Origin: Wyeomyia smithii
Lineage: Eukaryota > Arthropoda > Insecta > Diptera > Culicidae
DNA length: 64,000 nucleotides
Reading direction: 5' to 3'
Assembly (NCBI RefSeq): GCF_029784165.1
Contig: NC_073696.1
Span: forward strand, 177,313,825-177,377,824
Shown piece after piece: positions 1-10,785 of this stretch. The notes under the pieces are model-generated. The model was not told the DNA's origin. It worked only from the letters and a program-made list of their open reading frames with translations, and made no database searches. The translations under genes were made by a program, and so were the position numbers. How positions within the stretch are numbered: the first letter of the stretch is position 1; each line of letters starts with the position of its first letter.

Positions 1-99
1 GTTATCGAATTCAGCCAATCAGCAGCCGGTTCAAATTGGTTGAATGTAACGGTGACCAGCTGTCACGTCTTGTCTTAGGTCTGGTCTAGAACCAGGGGG

Positions 100-540
100 G
101 TCCCTCGTATCGTAAGGCCCGGGGCATCGTACGGAATCCATATATTGTCACACATGAAGAACGCATTGAATCTGTCCAAAAACAATTTCTTTTGTACGCG
201 CTTCGTATGCTAAATTGGACAGCATTTCCCTTACCATCATATGAAGCACGCTGCATGCACTTAAATAACGCCGCGAACTTTCAATGCTTTATTTTATCAA
301 TGACATTATTTCTCAACGCGTGCAATCTACTAAATTATTATCACAACTAAATTTTTATGCACCCAGTCGTCAATTAAGAAATCGTAAAATATTTTCGGAA
401 AATTCTCACAGAACTAACTACTCAAAAAATGGCCCAGAAAATCGCATGATGCGTAACTATAATCAGCACTGCGAAAATATCGACATCACCATGGGCAGAA
501 ATCAAATAAAAAAATAATGAAAATAATGTATAGAATATAA
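100..540 (+). pseudogene. 3' end of a non-LTR retrotransposon ORF2 (C-terminal fragment)
   Basis: Only the C-terminus of a non-LTR retrotransposon polyprotein remains. The first part (about 135-265) reads RIESVQKQFLLYALR, the usual sequence downstream of reverse transcriptase in Jockey/I/CR1-type ORF2 proteins. The reading then shifts frame near 270-285 and continues as a 77-residue stretch (284-517) with FYAPSRQLRNRKIF and a final fNqh-like block. A stop and an A-rich tail follow near 515-520. The upstream RT and endonuclease are absent, so the copy is 5'-truncated, which is normal for this class. The clade cannot be set from the tail alone. Confidence 0.6.
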
Positions 541-576
541 GAAAACATTGTATTAAATTTATTTCCGATATATTTT

Positions 577-2911
577 TTACACTTGAATCGCTAGAATAAG
601 TTTGCACTTCCAGTGAGCATCTGCTCTTTTAAGGAAGTGCGATACGATGTTGTTAACTACAAGTTGAAGCTGGTGATGATACTTGACGACAATTGTGGGG
701 TGGTGCTGGTGGTTCGCGCGTTGATGGCGTTGCTCTGGTTTCGGCGTACGGCGAAGGTATTGGTGAGTAGTGTTTTGTAGTATTCGGGTGTAATCCAGAA
801 TTAGGCTAGATACTGTGGTATTTTCGTTTTGATGATAGCTCGCAAACGACGTTTGAAGATATATGGTCGTTAAACAGTTTGCTACCAATGTACGACATTT
901 TTTTGCGACCGTATTCCGTGTTTAATCGTGGCTAATATAGGTGACCAGTTTGTCTGCTTGAGCGGTTTTCGTGCATTCTTCTTGTGACAAGGACTGTTGA
1001 AGTGATGTTATTTCGCAAGTGGATCAACATTTGATACTCCTGGAGTGCGCGGATTGGTAGGGTTGAGTCCCTGGGATCTTCGTATAGTAGATGAGTGGGA
1101 TACAGATGAGGTTTCCGGAACACGGCTTTTAAGCTTCTGTTTTGTATCACCTGTAGCTCTCTTAAAGAAGATTTGCAAGCCAGTCCCCACGTTGCAACTA
1201 GGTACTGGAGCCGAGAATGGATTAGTGAGAAGTATAGTGTTTTCATAGTCGCCAAAGGCAAAAATGATGGAACCTTCCTTAATATACCACATAGTGATGT
1301 TAGCTTTCGCTTGAGAGACTCAAGATGGGCCTTCCAGTTCATTCTATTGTCTAGCGTTAGGCCGAGAAATGGGTATTCAAATACTTCTTCGATGACACGA
1401 TTGGCAATTTTAATTGGCTCGCGAGCCGGGAGTTCTCGGCGGAACGAGTGAATGAGCATATACTTGGTTTTCGATAGATTCATTGACATCAAATTAGTTT
1501 GAAAGTAGTCATGTAGAAGAAGGAGGTCCCGTTCGATTTGAAGCTGGATAGCGGTGCATTCTTCCAGTTTATCAACAAGCATTTTGTGGTTTATTGTATC
1601 GAAGGCTTTTTTCAGATCGATGAACAGAGATCCTACTATTTTTCGGTTGTCTAGCGAGTCGGTTACACCTTCTACAAGATCACAAGACGCACTAAGCGTG
1701 CTTAAGCCATGCCTGAAGTCATACTGTTTGCTGTAAATGAGACGATGCTGATCGGTGAAGTTGACAATCCGGTTAACAATGAGCTTCTCGATGATTTTGT
1801 CGAGAACAGATAAGCAGGAAATAGGACGGTAGTTGGTTGGATCCCTCGTATCACCTGATTTAAACACGGGGGATACGCGGGCAATTTTCAAGCAGTCAGG
1901 ATATATTCCTGTTTGCACAATTTCATTGAATATGTTGGTTAATAGTGGGGCAAAAACATTATGGTTTCACAAAACTAGCAGGAATATTATCCGGACCGGG
2001 TGATTTTTTGATAGACAATTCATTAAATAATATTGTTACTTCATTCACGGACGCAGGATGCAGGAACAAGGATGACTGGTATGGTGCTAGCGTGTTAAAT
2101 TTGTGAATGTTCCTATCACTGTTTATTGAAGCTGCTAGTGTGGGTCCAATGTTACAAAAATGGTCGTTAAATATTTGGCAGATTTCATTCGTATCTGTGG
2201 TGATTCTCCCATTCGTTTGTATCTCTTTCGGAAAGCCTCGTTGGTCCTGTTTTATAAGTATTCCGTTGATTAGTTTCCAGGCCGATTTATGATCGCTTCG
2301 ACTCAGAAGATTGGAGTAGTAATTCTTCTTGCATGCAGCTTTTTCTTTTTGTAGTTTTTTTGAAATATGCACCAAGAGGTCATTCAGACGTTGCTCGGAT
2401 TACGTCGTGCAGATTTCAACGTTTTTTCTTTAATTTGAATAAGTTTCCACAAGTTGAACGTCATCCAAGGACAATAACCTTTTATACTCGCCCGTACTGT
2501 CACTGTTCGCGTGCACTGCTGACGTAGAGAATTGTAGCAGTTGATCACATGTAGCAATTTTCCTTCAGCTGAGCGCAGATGAGGCAGCCCTGATAAGGAT
2601 TCAAGGAATCTGTCATTTAGAAGCTGGTGATTTAAAATTTGTTTTTCCAAGTTACGTTTTATAGGTGGAGACAGCAATTTGAAGGTAGACGAAATAAGAC
2701 AATGGTCGCTAAAGTCGTTCAGAACTGTTTCGTTAACAACATCATCAGCTAATGATACACTGCATACAACATGATCCAGGATGTTACCGCTTGCTGGTCG
2801 CGTTACATCAGTGTTAGTTACTATCGTGTTGTAAGACGTCAATGTTCGTAAGTATTCCTGCACTATATTGCTACTAGTTATATTAACAGGAATATTCATA
2901 TCACCAAACAA
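577..2911 (-). pseudogene. L2/CR1-like non-LTR retrotransposon, degenerate (EN-RT)
   Basis: Read on the minus strand. 2911-2384 holds the C-terminal half of an AP endonuclease (GDMNIPVN, later DFSDHCL) and linker. 2375-1959 is the RT fingers region (KKSPGPDNIPASF). 1918-932 continues RT (NYRPISCLSVLDKIIEK, then FIDLKKAFD, motif A) and the C-terminal domain. At least one frameshift lies near 1960 and another near 2380. After LEEC at about residue 120 of the last segment the protein jumps to the thumb region, so motifs B and C with the catalytic FxDD box are deleted. The C-terminal domain appears to continue in other frames to about 590. The element cannot encode an active RT. Assignment to the L2/CR1 group rests on the NYRPIS block and tail style. 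Confidence 0.75.
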
Positions 2912-2925
2912 AAAATTATTATAAC

Positions 2926-3076
2926 TGTAGTCTATTATAACTGTAGTCTACATTTGCTTGACAAAATAAATAAATAAACGAAATTTTTCCGATCAAACCC
3001 GAACCCGAAAATTTTATTTTCGGGAAACCCGAACCCGACCCGAACCGGAAGCTGTGAAACCCGAACCCGAGATTGT
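2926..3076. repeat. Short duplication followed by CCCGAAC-rich simple repeat
   Basis: A 15-bp unit (ataactgtagtctat-like) is duplicated at about 2926-2953. From about 2992 the sequence is built from CCCGAA/CCCGAC words, with a perfect hairpin CCCGAAAA/TTTTCGGG at 3004-3024. The block ends near 3076. No coding potential is seen. Confidence 0.6.
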
Positions 3077-3079
3077 TTT

Positions 3080-6000
3080 TTTGGAGGTCAATTTTTTTAA
3101 ACCAATTGGAGACTGGGATGTTATAGAGCTATAGCCTGCTATAGCCAGCAAATTAAATCTAGGTACAAAATGGAGTTGCGCTCCTTGTGTAACAGGTTCA
3201 AATGATGGTCTAAACCTTGTTATGAAAAAAATCGATTTTTTTTAAACGATGCACTTTTTGAATACGTCCAATAAAAGCTCTTGAGTTGATTTATAAAACG
3301 TATTGTTTAATTGTAAGACCTAGTTCTGATGACAAAAAAAAACTCAAAAAATCACCATGTTTTTGAAGAAAATGTAAATATCTAATTATGTAACCTCAAC
3401 AGCAACTTTTAATAACCGACATGGTATATTTTTATAGGATAGAATTACCATATCAATTTTCAGAGATATCGATTCAGCGTACAAAAAGTTATAGCTTTTT
3501 TTGCCTTTATTTTTTTATTTACACTTCAGCTAATAAGATAACAACTAGAACATAGATAGTACATTTCTTTGTCCCGCAGAAAAAAAAGAAATATTCGCAC
3601 AAATTGCTCTAGATCTTTTTGAAGGAAATTAATTTTTTTCTCAGCATTTCCACACAACCGAATCAATCTAGTTCGGCAATTTAGTGACAATGCAATAATT
3701 CCGAAGTTCTTAAAATCTCCTTCGGGAAAATTCTCAAAAAAACTGCCGAGTTTTTCTAAAAACGTTCACTAAACATCTGAGTTGTTCGGGTCTTAAGTGC
3801 AATTAGGTGCGTAAGATTTGAAATCAAATAAGCGGCAATCCAGAGCGCATTGAAAATAATTTCGTTGATCCGCAAAAACTCGCGACTCGCAAATTACCTC
3901 CGAGACCCGGAAGCTTCGGACGAAACTCGGAGAGGGACGCGGAGCTTTTTTTCATCGGTTTCCGGAAGACCCGAGTGTTTAAAGAAGGAATGAATGTTGT
4001 GTGATGGGCAAGCATAGTTGACCCGTAATCCGAGTTTCTCAAACAGCAGATTGCATACAGCATGTTATAAGTCAACATTCGATTTGCTTACTACCGTCAC
4101 GTACCTAGGCATATATAATAAGAAAAATAAACGAAAAATTTGCTTAGAAAATAAGGACATTTCTTTATGGTTTGCCAGGCACCAACCTCTCCCATTCCGT
4201 CTGATGGTATTTTTGCCCCAGGACAGCCTCTCCAGCGAAAGAAATTTAAGTCCAATTCGTGTAAACACTTTTCAAGTATTGGTACCTACATCGTGGAATT
4301 TTTCTATTGTAGAAACCAACTCAATTGAAATTACCTTTTTGAATAAAAACCATGTCCAGTTCTGCTTATTTAAGGAGTTATTATTATTATTCTTGATATT
4401 TTTCCTTCTTTTTAAGTCATCAAAAAATATTCAAGAACATGTGAAAAAAAAGTTCGATGGAAACAATATTTGAAAATATCTATTTCAATAGAAAAATTAA
4501 AATTTGATACAATGAACGAGCGGAAGACAAATATCCGAATGAGGAAAATCAACGGATAGTACGATCGATTTTTTTGAAGATCTTTTCTTCTTTTAAAAAA
4601 GAACGTTCCTCTCATCAGAATTTTGACGCTCAAGAAGTTTGCCACTTTTAATTGAAATGTCTATTTCTTAAAGGCAGTCAGTTCTTGTTATATTGTTTAA
4701 TCGATTATTGGTTTTATACTTTTGTTGGAAATTTCTTTTTTTAAACATAAGCTGTTCTTTCGAGTGGTATTACAGTTTTGAGTTTTCAGAAATTCAAACT
4801 ATTGATGGAGATTTTTTCACAACATAGATGTAAGTTGTTCTAATTAATTGATCATTCGGGTATTTATTAAAGATCGTCGCGGAATGTTCAAATATGGAAT
4901 AACTGTTCCTATAACCACAGTAACTGTGTTTATTTTTAGATGTGTTATAAATTGCGAATAAATTAATAACCCAACTGGTTGATTTCTTGGCAGATAAATT
5001 TTAACCCACCCCCCAGGGTTGAATATTCGTAACAACCATGCCCATAACCGCATTACAACTTGGACTACAATCGTTATGATAAATCATATTATTTGAAAAG
5101 ACAACAATAAAAAATTCACTAAATTCACTGTTTCACTTAAAATATAATTTTATAATTATCATTAATTTACCAAATAAGAAGTCGACATAAATAACAACTT
5201 TATTATTGTATACCTAAATAATATAACAAAATTGAAGTTGAAAGTTTTCGGATACTGTTTTTTGTTTGTAATTTGAACACACATTTTTCGTTTATAGATT
5301 ATATTTCTACCTAGTAAATAACATAAAACATTATGTACAATTATCATCTAGTTTGATCTTTACAGTAAATGTTGAAAAAAGATTGACAAATAGTGGCACT
5401 GACAGAGATAAAATAACAAAAATTACTAAATCTGCAACCAACCAAATCATTTTCCACCTAAACAATATCGCACGCTTAGCCTTGGGGCTAATAGCGGTCT
5501 CGATCAACTAGATCAGTTGAGAGAATTCGTTATCGATATTGTTTTTGGCACATTTTGTATGTGTAGGATAAGTACAACGATACACGGTACCCCAGTGCTG
5601 AGTCGAGAAAATTTCCAGCTCGAAAAGATCCTCGACTCGATCGGGAATTCAAAAAATTAACGAAAACATTTTTTTAAGAAACACTGAACAAGTTTAATCA
5701 AAATGCCATTTATAAAGCAAAATTGCAATGTCAGTGACAATATTCAAGTTAAATAGATTAATTATTTTCTATTATTGTCCAACATTCCATGAAAAGGTGT
5801 CAAATTCCTATACATATCTCTTTTGGAGCGCACTTTCATACGAAATCTGCAATTTTTCGATGATTAATTAACCGAGCTTTAAAACTGGTGGACAGATGTC
5901 GAAGGCGTTTTCAGTACGTACCGATACGCTATAGCAACTGATTTACTTCAATGAGCCGCCGACATTCTTAATTTTACCAATCTCTGACATGCATAGATAT

Positions 6001-6160
6001 AAAAAGGACTAAAATAAGCGAGATCTCAAAATTTTAGATTTTTAGCAACTTCAATAAAAAGAAATCGAGAATAAAAGTTTGGGCAGTTACTATTCAAGAG
6101 TTAATGGACTTAGATCTTCAATTGTTGCCTTAATTTAGACAGAGGAAAAGTTTGTCCTCC
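3080..6160. other. AT-rich spacer without recognisable genes
   Basis: This 3-kb stretch is AT-rich with many A and T runs. Short open frames (for example 4018-4473 plus and 3824-4078 minus) have low-complexity or unrecognised translations. About 3830-4040 plus could be a very worn C-terminus of a non-LTR ORF2 (ERIE followed by FV and an LPP-like block), but this is weak. An inverted GAGTCGAG/CTCGACTC pair lies at about 5601-5640. I see no promoter, RNA gene or intact TIR element. Confidence 0.5.
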
Positions 6161-6314
6161 ACATCGACTATCACATTGATTTCTTCAGAGTAAAAGCAGT
6201 AAATGCATTTATGGGAGGTCTGGAAGAGCCTTTGTGTCAACTACTAAAAACTAGCCGAGAACTTTAAATAAGGCACATCAATTCTGCTTGAATTATTCTA
6301 ACATGGATACCAGA
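6160..6314 (+). pseudogene. Ty3/gypsy gag fragment
   Basis: Two adjacent frames give VNAFMGGLEEPLCQLLKTS and, after a shift near 6270, LNKAHQFCLNYSNMDTR. The same pattern occurs at 17041-17200 (FIRGLEKPLNVLLKTATP ... FCIEFYNMDAR), so this is the same Gag region from a related gypsy element. It stops abruptly at 6315, where a different repeat begins. Not functional. Confidence 0.6.
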
Positions 6315-6400
6315 CAGGCCCGGATTTAAGAGGGGGGGCAATGCTCCGGGCCTTTCGAAACGAGAGGCCCTCCTAGTCCTGGGCCAGATATAAAGACATA
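6315..6400. mobile_element. Terminal fragment of a hAT-like DNA transposon
   Basis: The sequence starting CAGGCCCGGATTTAAG and running through a ggggggg tract into CCGGGCC blocks looks like the terminus of a hAT-type element. It cuts into the gypsy gag relic at 6315. The opposite terminus was not found in the next kilobases, so only one end may survive. The family call is from the style of the terminus only. Confidence 0.35.
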
Positions 6401-6959
6401 GCGGAGACCTTTTTTTGCTCATCACCTTTCAGCGAAGAGTAGAGTCCTTTCGATAAACATTTTTAAAAATCACGTATTACTCAGAAAATTACACTCCTTC
6501 AGGCGAAACATGAGAATCAGCAAACCGTGTCTAATTTTAGGACTCTTTTAGTCAGGACATCAAAAGACAGAATCACGAAATAAATCAAGGACATGTTAAG
6601 TAATGGACAGATCAATGCTCCTTTCACGATATTCAACCGATCGTGGAATAGACGCTGACGCCACACATTTCAGCCTTCAGGGCATGGATTGTTACATTAT
6701 TGGACACCGAAGACCGTAAGAATCAATTTAGCACTTGTCGAGGTCGTGTTTCGCAAACCGTCGCGCACCGAGTGCAGCTGACATTTGACGCCGCCATCGT
6801 CATTCAAGGTGGTGGGGAAACACGTGCTAATAGAGAGTGCAGAGGCGGACGAATTCTCAATTGAGGAGACGGTAGAAAGCTTCTATGGAGAAGTTAGCGG
6901 CCGGAAAAACTGAAAACGGAAAAATACTCGTCCAAACAAAATCTATGGCAGCCGCCGAA

Positions 6960-7410
6960 AATCCAAAAAAAAAATGAAAGACTAGGTGAATACAAAGTTA
7001 TAGTCTCCTGCGGGCGAGCAATCATTTCAACGGTAAAAAATGCAGGTAAGCTAAAATCTCAAGGAATCATCGATGTCAGACGTGTGATGCTAAAAGCAAA
7101 TGGTAAGCTAAAAAAACGAGTCTTCTTGCACTAATCATTGACAATCCGAACGAACCTCTGTGCTCCTATGTGCAGCGAACCTCAAAGTAGCATATGTAAA
7201 CGATCCAATGCGGCCATACTACCCGAAACTACGACGCGGCTTTAAGTGCCTGAAATACGGACACATCGCAACTGGCTGTTCCTCTGAACAACTATGCTGG
7301 TGATGCGGAGAACAATGTCATGATAAGGGAAAATACGACATGAAGGCAATGCGTCAATTGCAAAAGCGAACAACATGTGTCTACTAGTAACAATTTTCCA
7401 ATCTGACAGA
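6960..7410 (+). pseudogene. I/Loa-type non-LTR ORF1 (Gag-like) with zinc knuckles, degenerate
   Basis: The plus strand encodes YKVIVSCGRAIIS and GIIDVRRVMLKANGKLKK, then RRGFKCLKYGHIATGC, a CCHC zinc knuckle. A second knuckle start (CW-stop-CGEQCH) and, in another frame, a third (CVNCKSEQHV) follow. This is the RRM-like plus CCHC layout of ORF1 nucleic-acid chaperones in I-superfamily retrotransposons, which package the element RNA. An internal stop at about 7303 and at least two frameshifts disable it. The endonuclease, RT and RNase H that should follow are missing, and the next recognisable sequence is the very end of ORF2. Confidence 0.65.
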
Positions 7411-7414
7411 ACGA

Positions 7415-7700
7415 GAAAACAGAGCAATAAATAGAGCCATAAGGCTGAGAATGAGCCAAACCAGACTCACAAACGGCCACTACGCAAAGAAAGAAGATAC
7501 CGCTATATGCCCGACCTGCGGCACTAGGATAACAGTAGAACACATTCTTACCGAATGCCGACTTTTTTGCACAGCAAGAAGAAACTGTAGCTTAATCACA
7601 TCGATACATTATTTATTATTTTACTGGGCGACGGCATCTGCAATCTACAGTAAACCATAGACTTCATAAAAGCAACAAATCTACAGGCATTGATCTAACA
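7415..7700 (+). pseudogene. ORF2 C-terminal CCHC-like tail of the same non-LTR element
   Basis: Residues encoded at 7451-7600 read RLTNGHYAK ... CPTCGTRITVEHILTEC, the C-x2-C ... H-x4-C tail that closes ORF2 after RNase H in I/Jockey-group elements. It sits only tens of bases downstream of the ORF1 zinc knuckles, so several kilobases of ORF2 have been deleted. The sequence then becomes A/C-rich, like a 3' untranslated region, up to about 7920. Confidence 0.6.
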
Positions 7701-7933
7701 GGCGCAGCAATATACAAATCAAACACGACTAGAACCAACATCAGCTTTCTTATCGAATACGAACATTCTAACTTCTACAACAACCATCAGTATCAACTAG
7801 CAGCACAACCAAGCAACCAACTCTACAACCAAATTCCGGCAACGACAACTCGCAGCCAACGACCACCAAGTAACCAAGACGTTACCATCATCGAGATTCA
7901 CTAGGGGTCTTCACATCGAGCTCGTATACGAAT

Positions 7934-7975
7934 ACCCAGCCGTAAGCTGGGTATCTTCCATTACTCGTCAATGGA
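7934..7975. repeat. Two adjacent short hairpins
   Basis: ACCCAGC-cgtaa-GCTGGGT at 7934-7952 (7-bp stem) is followed directly by TCCATT-actcgtc-AATGGA at 7957-7975 (6-bp stem). Both are perfect. They may belong to the 3' end of the preceding retroelement. Function is unknown. Confidence 0.5.
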
Positions 7976-7979
7976 GGTG

Positions 7980-8370
7980 AGAATTTTTACGGATTGGTAT
8001 TTGTTTACGAGCTCGACATGAATACCCATACTAAGTACACACTGGAATATTAGGGGACCACGACGCGAGCTGATACCTACATCTGAGCACTAATATAGTG
8101 ATACGGAAGCAGTGGATGATCCAGGCTATTAAAGCAGCCAGGGTAGCCGCTGCCATTAAACAAGTATAATCAACCATAGAAAACACTGACAGATGCATAA
8201 CAATCAACTGTGAAATTATATAAAGACCCGAATGACCACGATGATAGAAAGGTCTATAATGAATAAACATGAATGACGACAGTAGGGGTTGCTCGGGCCG
8301 TTCGCGATAGTTATGTGTGACTCATACCAAGTGAAATCTTGTGTGAGAGAAATTACTTCTGAAGCTCTGC
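7980..8370. other. Unassigned sequence between element fragments
   Basis: No open frame of note and no inverted termini. A partial repeat of gagctcg...gaatacccat (8009-8030) echoes the sequence before the hairpins (7918-7940). Probably 3' debris of a retroelement. Confidence 0.3.
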
Positions 8371-8373
8371 AAA

Positions 8374-8740
8374 ATGGCCGAAAATTTCGACCTACAAGCT
8401 ATGCTGAATGAAATAATCAGTTTCGAGTAGTGCGTAAATGCACTCCAGCTCCTGTTGCATTCAGAGCAGCTGCAGCAACAAAATGCAGAAAATGCTGTCA
8501 TTGCAGCACCTGCACGACCGGACTTTTTCAGAATCCAGAAATTGAAACATTTGATGGCAATAATAAGCAACTAAATTCATGGCTTACAACAGTTCAAAGA
8601 ACTCTATGTCAGAGACGGAGTTTGTAATGAAGTTTACAGTTTGTATAAACAAACTGTAATAAATAAAACCGAAGGAAAAGCCCACGACACTATATGTGTT
8701 AACGGTGACCCCGAAGGAATAAAACTTCAATTCAAAAAAA
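8374..8740 (+). pseudogene. Ty3/gypsy gag N-terminal fragment
   Basis: An ATG at 8374 opens MAENFDLQAMLNEIISFE and then a stop. In a second frame the sequence continues as IETFDGNNKQLNSWLTTVQRTL, the start of the capsid domain in gypsy/mdg1-like Gag. A third segment reads YSLYKQTVINKTEGKAHDT. The start codon context is plausible for the original gag start. At least two frameshifts and one stop make it non-coding. It ends in an A-rich tract (8730-8785) where unrelated BEL sequence begins. Confidence 0.6.
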
Positions 8741-8787
8741 AAAACAAAAACAAAAAAAAAATAAAAATAAAAAATTCAAACATAAGG

Positions 8788-9006
8788 TGGAAAAGAAATC
8801 ACTATCAAATACAACAATTCTGGCAAAGATTGAGAGATGAATACCTTCATCGATTAAGAGACTACGCGGAGTGGACTCGTCGAAACCGCAACTTAAAGGT
8901 TAGGGAGATAGTACTCATTGGCGATGATCACGTTCCGATAGGAAACTGGCCTATCACGACATTAGTAGAAGGACTAGACCTCGTCAGGGAGAATATAAAA
9001 ACGTAA
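8788..9006 (+). pseudogene. BEL/Pao Pol C-terminal domain (DUF5641-like) fragment
   Basis: The stretch FWQRLRDEYLHRLRDYAEWT ... NLKVREIVLIGDDHVPIGNWPI is the domain that follows integrase in BEL/Pao polyproteins. Domains of the same type are in this window at 10424-10780 and at the end of 33536-35905, both minus strand. Here it is on the plus strand, alone, and joined to gypsy gag through an A-rich tract. It is an orphan remnant of a third BEL element. Confidence 0.7.
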
Positions 9007-9009
9007 CGT

Positions 9010-9690
9010 GAGGGTGTTATAGCATCACTACCAACAGAATCAGGAATGTTAGCGGATGCACCAATTGAAGAAAACAAAGAACTATCCAAAAAGCAGAAGC
9101 GACAATGCAGGTTGATGCATCAACTAAAAGATCCAAAACCATCCTTCGCGAATCAAACGAAAAGTAACAAGATGAGCCTCCGAGAGCTTCCGAAACGATT
9201 TGAGACAGCAGGCTCTGTCCCGAAGGGAGGAGAAAATGTTAGTTTGCTAAAAAAGCGCTTTTTAATGGTCTAGGTTTAGTCTTAAAGATATACCGAATAA
9301 CAAAAAAACGAACAAGCGATTCAAAAAAAATTCAGCCCCACGCGACAGATTATCAACAGCACGCAAGAAAATCAACTCACAACTTATTACTACTGAAAAC
9401 TCGACGCCCAAAACCAGAGTAGATTGAGAATTTTTTAATCTAATTTTCAATACAGAGAGCGTAATTAAAACTCTCGAAGATGTAGAAATACCATAGACAC
9501 ACAATTTGCCAACCTCGATATATAGAGGCACAGATTGTTAAAATACTGAAAGAACTCCCAGTCCAAAAGGAGTCAACTGCTTGAAAATGCCGATTTCACT
9601 CATACAAACAGTACAAGAAATTTTCCAAATTTTTTTCCTGGAATATATTTGCAAAAGAGTTATTCCAGAGGTCTTATTAAAAGATGTTCG
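9010..9690 (+). other. Degenerate gypsy-derived interval
   Basis: Short, A-rich open frames in all three plus frames; none carries a motif I can name. Position between gypsy gag (8374-8740) and gypsy integrase (9700-9950) suggests eroded protease/RT sequence. This is inference from context only. Confidence 0.3.
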
Positions 9691-9699
9691 GCTAAAAGA

Positions 9700-9950
9700 G
9701 GATCAAGATGCCAACATACGGGACACACACCAAGTCGCTCATCGTGGAGCCAAGGAAAACAAGATGCAGATTCTTCAGCGCTATTTCATCCCAATTTCAA
9801 AGAAAAAAAAATTTTAGTGACCTGCAAGAAAAGTAAATACGACAGAAGCTCAGCAAAACAAATCAAAAGAAGCACTTTTGGAAAAACTCCATTTAACAGA
9901 TTTCATAAAGACATTTCTTTCATGAGAGGAAAGAAATGGCTCACCATCAT
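9700..9950 (+). pseudogene. Ty3/gypsy integrase zinc-binding domain, left part
   Basis: Overlapping frames give HQVAHRGAKENKMQILQRYF and then CKKSKYDR ... DISFMRGKKWLTII. This is the HHCC zinc domain and the start of the integrase catalytic core, similar to 48241-48430 (CEVCHKNKYDRH ... HMDIF ... IDKFSRYG). The reading stops at 9950 where a BEL LTR begins and resumes at 16432. The two halves were once continuous, split by the BEL insertion. Confidence 0.7.
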
Positions 9951-10471
9951 TGTTGGGTTTTACGTTCTTTGCCAAGACAAGAAAAACAGTTCCGCACAGC
10001 AGTTTTACTTTAAACAGCTTCAACTAGAATTAGTTTTATTTAATCGATGAATTGTAACAAATAAATTTAGCTTACAAATCTAGTTTTTCCTTGCATGCGA
10101 TTTCCTCAACCTTAAACTGCCTGAATTATTACCACCGACTGTAATTAAAAATACAATTAGGTATCGGTATCACTTCTCGCTTCTTTATTCGCTTACTGCA
10201 ACACTATCTTTCACTTCCAACTGATCTATCTTTCCGAACTTCACTTCTACAATCAAATTTTCTACTAATTTCCCGTAAACTCTATACAAAACCACGCCAG
10301 AATCTCTTTTTACCTTCCTGCTTTTACAGTATCTGTTTGTTTACATTTTTTTCTATGCTTCTATGCTCCAACACTTTTCCTTCTGTCATTTCTACGCCTT
10401 AACCCACTGACATTTCTTGGTATTCAAGCATGCAGCGACGCGGCTGAAACATAACCAGTGTGGCCAGAACA
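9951..10471 (-). repeat. 3' LTR of BEL1
   Basis: 521 bp, 3' LTR relative to the minus-strand coding sense. A purine-rich tract (minus strand GGGCCGGGGAA, at about 10472-10482) lies directly next to it, as expected for the plus-strand primer. The last Pol frame reads some 16 codons into this LTR. Confidence 0.9.
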
Positions 10472-10780
10472 TTCCCCGGCCCTGAACCCTGTCCCGGGAG
10501 TGCTATCCGGCTCAGAGTTACCTTCTTGAATCTCCATCACTGCTAGTTTCGCTGTCGCTCGCTTGAACCTTCCGCTTTTCGTTCGCACCCATGCCTGTCG
10601 AACCCGTCCGTCACCTGACACGATGGGTTCCTCCACCACTCCTCGAATCCAGCACTTTCGGCTGTTACCTTCCACGACGTACACCAAATCTCCAGATTTC
10701 AACGGTCTAGTCTCGCCGAACCATTTTGTCCTCTGATTAAGCGAGGGGACATACTCCTTTATCCATCTCTCCCACATCAC
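10424..10780 (-). pseudogene. BEL1 Pol C-terminus (DUF5641-like)
   Basis: 118 residues: ERWIKEYVPSLNQRTKW ... GDLVYVVEGNSRKCWIRGVV ... RRATAKLAVM-like end. It follows integrase in BEL/Pao polyproteins and probably helps integrase bind DNA; the role is known only by association. A stop or shift at 10781-10786 separates it from integrase. Its final residues, from about EC-SGHTG onward, are encoded inside the 3' LTR, and it ends at 10424. Confidence 0.8.
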
Positions 10781-10785
10781 GTTGG

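Noticed and set aside
4018..4473. 151-codon ORF on the plus strand
   Set aside because: Low-complexity Lys/Phe/Leu composition typical of AT-rich DNA and no motif; neighbours are non-coding.
5601..5640. GAGTCGAG/CTCGACTC inverted repeat as a transposon end pair
   Set aside because: Too short and too close together, with no target duplication.
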